Positions 7,771 to 10,837 of a DNA stretch of 10,837 nt are shown here, one piece after another; the first letter of the stretch is position 1; every line of letters begins with the position of its first letter. The notes beneath the pieces are model-generated. The model saw nothing but the letters and a program-made list of their open reading frames with translations, was not told the DNA's origin and made no database searches. Made by a program: the position numbers and the translations under genes. The stretch comes from Actinomycetota bacterium (GTDB lineage: Bacteria > Actinomycetota > Acidimicrobiia > Acidimicrobiales > Ilumatobacteraceae): positions 1 through 10,837 of the forward strand of contig VERK01000057.1 in the NCBI GenBank assembly GCA_018882725.1, given 5' to 3'.

Positions 7771-10335
7771 ATGGCCGATATCCCCGAGAAGCCCTCCCTC
7801 GACGGCATCGAAGCCACCTGGATCGCGGCGTGGGACGCCGAAGGCACCTATCACTTCGATCGCTCGGCCACCCGCGAGAGCGTCTACGCGATCGACACTC
7901 CCCCGCCCACCGTCAGTGGTTCGCTGCACATGGGCCACGTGTTCTCGTACACGCACACCGACACCATCGCGCGTTTCCACCGCATGCGCGGACAGTCGGT
8001 TTTCTATCCCATGGGATGGGACGACAACGGTCTGCCCACCGAACGTCGCGTACAGAACTTCTTCGGCGTTCGTTGCGATCCGAACGTTGCGTACCAACCC
8101 GGGTTCCAGCCGCCATTTCGCGGCGATCCGCCCAAGGATCACCAGGCGATTTCCATCTCGCGCCCCAACTTCATCGAGTTGTGCGAAGAACTCACGCACG
8201 AGGACGAGAAGGTGTTCGAAGATCTCTTCCGACGCCTCGGTCTGTCGGTCGATTGGAGTTTCCTCTATGCGACCATCGACGAGAACAGTCGACGCGCGAG
8301 TCAACGCGCGTTCCTGCGCAACCTCGCCCGCGGTGAGGCCTACACACAAGAGGCGCCCACGTTGTGGGACATCGACTTCAAGACCGCCGTTGCCCAGGCC
8401 GAACTCGAAGACCGCGAACGCCCCGGCGCGTATCACCAGATCGCGTTCGAGCGGACCGACGGCAACGGTTCGGTCGTCATCGACACCACGCGTCCGGTTC
8501 TGATCGCAGCCTGCGTCGCGTTGGTGGCTCACCCCGACGACGAGCGCTATCAGCCTCTCTTCGGCAAGACCGTCCGCACCCCGCTCTACGGCGTCGAGGT
8601 TCCGGTCGTTGCCCATCCGTTGGCCCAGATCGACAAGGGCACCGGTATCGCCATGATCTGTACGTTCGGCGACACCACCGACGTCACGTGGTGGCGTGAA
8701 CTGAACCTGCCCACACGCGCCATCATTGGTCGCGACGGCCGCATCATCGCCACTCCTCCGCCCGGACTCGATTCGGCCGACGGCCAGAAGGCGTACGCCG
8801 ACATCGCCGGTCTCTACGTCAATCAGGCCCAGAACAAAGTGGTCGAGATGTTGCGCGCCAGCGGTTCGATGCTCGGCGAACCGCGCCCCATCACACACCC
8901 CGTGAAGTTCTTCGAGAAGGGCGACCGCCCGCTCGAGATCGTCACCAGTCGCCAGTGGTACATCCGCAACGGCGGACGTGGTGCCGAGTTGCGCAGCGCA
9001 CTGCTCGGTCGGGGCGATCAACTCGTGTGGCATCCCGATCACATGCGCCATCGCTACGCCAACTGGGTGGAGGGCCTCAACGGCGATTGGCTCATCAGCC
9101 GCCAGCGTTATTTCGGTGTGCCGATTCCGGTGTGGTACCCGGTCGACGCCAACGGCGAAACCGACTACGACCACCCGATCATCCCGAGCGAAGACACGCT
9201 GCCCATCGACCCGTCCACCGACGTGCCACCCGGTTACACCGTGGCGCAGCGCGACGTACCCGGAGGTTTCACCGGCGACCCCGACGTGATGGACACGTGG
9301 GCCACGTCGTCGTTGTCACCTCAGATCGCCGCGAAGTGGGAGACCGACCCCGACTTGTTCGCCCGCGTGTTCCCCATGGATCTTCGTCCGCAGGGTCACG
9401 ACATCATCCGCACGTGGCTGTTCAGCACCGTCGTACGCGCGCACTTCGAACACGACTCATTGCCGTGGTCGAACACCGCTCTGTCGGGCTGGATCCTCGA
9501 CCCCGATCGCAAGAAGATGTCGAAGTCGAAGGGCAACGTGGTCACCCCGCTCGACCTGTTCGACAAATTCGGCTCCGATGCCGTCCGTTACTGGGCCGCT
9601 TCGGCTCGCCCCGGTGTCGACACAGCATTCAGCGAAGAGCAGATGAAGGTCGGGCGCAAGCTGGCCACCAAGTTGCTCAACGCGAGCAAGTTCGTGTTGT
9701 CGTTCGGCGAGCCGCCGGCAGGTGCCGCACCCACTGCCGTTCTCGATCGCGCGATGCTCGGCCGCTTGGCCGACACCGTGAACGAAGCCACCGATGCGTT
9801 CGAGTCGTACGACTACGCCCGCGCACTCGAGCGCACCGAGGCGTTGTTCTGGTGGTTCTGTGACGACTACGTCGAACTCGTGAAGGGTCGCGCCTACGGA
9901 GTGCAAGGCCCCGAGGCCGCCGCATCGGCGCAGGCGTCACTGCGCGTGGCTCTGTCGGCTCTTCAGCGCCTGCTCGCGCCGTTCATCCCGTTCGCCACCG
10001 AAGAGGTGTGGCGCTGGTGGCAGACCGGCTCGGTGCACCGCGCGTCGTGGCCCACACGCGACGAAATGATCGGTGCCGGCGACGCCGCCGTGCTCGACGC
10101 GATCAGCGAAACGCTCGCGCAGATCCGCCGCGCCAAGACCGAGGCCAAGTCGTCGCAGAAGACACCCGTGGCTTCGGCCGTGGTCACCGCATCCGCGTCC
10201 GATCTCGATGCGATTCGCTCGGCGCAAGCCGATCTCACCGAGGCCGGCAGCGTGCAGTCGTGGTCGTACATCTCCGATGACTCGGCGCCGACTCCGCTGG
10301 TCACCGTCGAACTCGCGACCGACACACCGTCGTGA
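7771..10335 (+). CDS. valS: Valyl-tRNA synthetase (compact actinobacterial-type)
   Basis: Class I aminoacyl-tRNA synthetase that attaches valine to tRNA-Val; cytoplasmic. 854 residues. Seen: PPPTVSGSLHMGHVFSYTHT with the HMGH motif at 53-56; MGWDDNGLPTERRVQNFFGV at about 86-105, characteristic of actinobacterial ValS; a CP1 editing domain at about residues 215-340 with DTTRPVLIAACVALVAHPDD and KGTGIAMICTFGD; KMSKSKGN with KMSKS at 582-586; and the helical anticodon-binding domain with FWWFCDDYVELVKGRAYG from about 693. It ends about 85 residues after the helical domain and lacks the C-terminal coiled-coil arm of the E. coli-type enzyme. The ATG at 7771 has no ribosome site and follows a -10 element by 8 nt. 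IleS and LeuS were excluded by the active-site neighbourhood (GWDDNGLPTERR) and overall length. A 39-nt gap separates it from the LCP gene. Confidence 0.95.
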   Translation: MADIPEKPSLDGIEATWIAAWDAEGTYHFDRSATRESVYAIDTPPPTVSGSLHMGHVFSYTHTDTIARFHRMRGQSVFYPMGWDDNGLPTERRVQNFFGVRCDPNVAYQPGFQPPFRGDPPKDHQAISISRPNFIELCEELTHEDEKVFEDLFRRLGLSVDWSFLYATIDENSRRASQRAFLRNLARGEAYTQEAPTLWDIDFKTAVAQAELEDRERPGAYHQIAFERTDGNGSVVIDTTRPVLIAACVALVAHPDDERYQPLFGKTVRTPLYGVEVPVVAHPLAQIDKGTGIAMICTFGDTTDVTWWRELNLPTRAIIGRDGRIIATPPPGLDSADGQKAYADIAGLYVNQAQNKVVEMLRASGSMLGEPRPITHPVKFFEKGDRPLEIVTSRQWYIRNGGRGAELRSALLGRGDQLVWHPDHMRHRYANWVEGLNGDWLISRQRYFGVPIPVWYPVDANGETDYDHPIIPSEDTLPIDPSTDVPPGYTVAQRDVPGGFTGDPDVMDTWATSSLSPQIAAKWETDPDLFARVFPMDLRPQGHDIIRTWLFSTVVRAHFEHDSLPWSNTALSGWILDPDRKKMSKSKGNVVTPLDLFDKFGSDAVRYWAASARPGVDTAFSEEQMKVGRKLATKLLNASKFVLSFGEPPAGAAPTAVLDRAMLGRLADTVNEATDAFESYDYARALERTEALFWWFCDDYVELVKGRAYGVQGPEAAASAQASLRVALSALQRLLAPFIPFATEEVWRWWQTGSVHRASWPTRDEMIGAGDAAVLDAISETLAQIRRAKTEAKSSQKTPVASAVVTASASDLDAIRSAQADLTEAGSVQSWSYISDDSAPTPLVTVELATDTPS

Positions 10336-10359
10336 TCGGACTCGCCACGAGCGGCCGGG

Positions 10360-10365
10360 TAGTTT
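10360..10365 (+). promoter_or_regulatory. -10 element of a probable leaderless promoter for the LCP gene
   Basis: TAGTTT lies in the 39-nt gap after valS and ends nine bases before the GTG at 10375, predicting a leader of about 3 nt. No Shine-Dalgarno site is present. It suggests that the LCP gene can be transcribed separately from valS. Confidence 0.5.
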
Positions 10366-10374
10366 GACCATTCT

Positions 10375-10837
10375 GTGAACGACCAGCCGCGCCCACGCCG
10401 TCGTACATGGCCTCAGCGCATCGTCCTGGTGGTCAACATCATCGTGATCTTCGCCTGCTTCGGCACGGCCGCAATCATCTATTACGGCAACGAGAAGGCC
10501 AACGACCGCAAGGTCGTGAGCCTCGTCGGATCGACCACCAAGCTCACCATTCCGTCGTCCACCGCGGTCGATGGAACCCCCGGCACCGATCCCGACGTCA
10601 CGCTGGTGGCCGGGCCGGTCGACATGTCGGCCCGCAACTTCCTCATCACGGGCAGCGACAACGGCGCCTGTGTCGATCCCGATTCGCCGTACGCATCGGC
10701 TTTCGGCAATCGAAACGGTCTGGGCGAACGGGCCGACACGATCATGATCCTGCGGCTCGACCCCACCACCAACGCCGGTGCGGTGCTGTCGTTCCCGCGC
10801 GACCTCTGGGTGAAGATCGCCGGCAAGAAGTCGCGCT
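10375..10837 (+). CDS. LytR-CpsA-Psr (LCP) family cell-wall ligase, N-terminal 154 residues (runs off right edge)
   Basis: LCP enzymes transfer polyprenyl-phosphate-linked glycopolymers onto peptidoglycan or related acceptors on the outer face of the membrane. Seen: a short basic cytoplasmic tail (RPRRR at 6-10); one membrane helix at about 16-37; a Thr/Ser/Pro-rich linker to about 80; then the start of the LCP domain with NFLITGSDNGACVDPDSPY at about 88-106, GERADTIMILRLDP at about 117-130, and SFPRDLWVKI at about 139-148. Asp95, Arg119, Asp121 and Arg142 sit at positions conserved in LCP active sites for metal and pyrophosphate binding. Cys99 lies just after the GSD motif and could form a disulfide with a cysteine beyond the edge. 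The GTG at 10375 is chosen because it precedes the basic tail and follows a -10 element; the frame has no better start. The rest of the catalytic domain is outside the window. Confidence 0.9.
   Translation, partial: MNDQPRPRRRTWPQRIVLVVNIIVIFACFGTAAIIYYGNEKANDRKVVSLVGSTTKLTIPSSTAVDGTPGTDPDVTLVAGPVDMSARNFLITGSDNGACVDPDSPYASAFGNRNGLGERADTIMILRLDPTTNAGAVLSFPRDLWVKIAGKKSR

Noticed and set aside
7756..9174. Long minus-strand open frame (472 codons) opposite valS
   Set aside because: It lies antisense to a fully conserved synthetase and reads as an Arg/Gly/Val/Asp-rich sequence without domains, as expected for a mirror frame of a GC-rich gene.

Overview
The window is ordinary bacterial chromosome: GC-rich, very densely packed, and with codons strongly biased to G or C in the third position. 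It most resembles a high-GC actinobacterium, and the class Acidimicrobiia (Ilumatobacter-like) is my best guess. The grounds are the type-B succinate dehydrogenase with a five-helix cytochrome b558 subunit, a K+-independent H+-pumping pyrophosphatase, a compact actinobacterial-style ValS, a LytR-CpsA-Psr protein, frequent GTG starts and repeated signs of leaderless transcription. The taxonomic call is an inference from protein style; no rRNA or marker gene is present.

Layout. Positions 1-1330 (minus strand) hold the start of a succinate dehydrogenase operon, sdhC then sdhA, with sdhA running off the left edge and sdhB expected beyond it. A 241-bp spacer separates sdhC from the divergent hppA (1572-3896), whose 5' leader contains a 7-bp hairpin. 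A 12-bp stem-loop after hppA probably ends its transcript. An exported beta-propeller protein follows (4013-5293, plus). It meets tail-to-tail, with a 4-bp overlap, an unrecognised minus-strand protein (5290-5961). That protein is divergent from a small SCP2-type lipid-binding protein (5979-6377). The SCP2 gene converges on cysS (6382-7734, minus) with 4 bp between the stops. cysS is divergent from valS (7771-10335, plus) across 36 bp, and a LytR-CpsA-Psr cell-wall ligase gene (10375 onward, plus) runs off the right edge.

How the genes relate. sdhCA and hppA are membrane energy enzymes: one feeds electrons from succinate to quinone, the other turns pyrophosphate hydrolysis into proton motive force. 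cysS and valS charge tRNAs, and both they and aminoacyl-tRNA synthetases generally release pyrophosphate, the hppA substrate, although nothing in the sequence shows specific coupling. The propeller protein and the LCP protein act at or outside the membrane. The remaining two are an SCP2 protein and a partner of unknown function that appear to share one promoter.

I found no mobile element, CRISPR array, tRNA or rRNA gene, or defence cassette. The most interesting signals concern gene starts. The membrane energy genes have clear Shine-Dalgarno sites and leaders, whereas the other gene starts lie 6-9 nt after a TAnnnT-like -10 element, as expected for leaderless mRNAs. At 5959-5981 two such elements overlap on opposite strands, placing predicted start points 18 bp apart. 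One would begin on an ATC codon.
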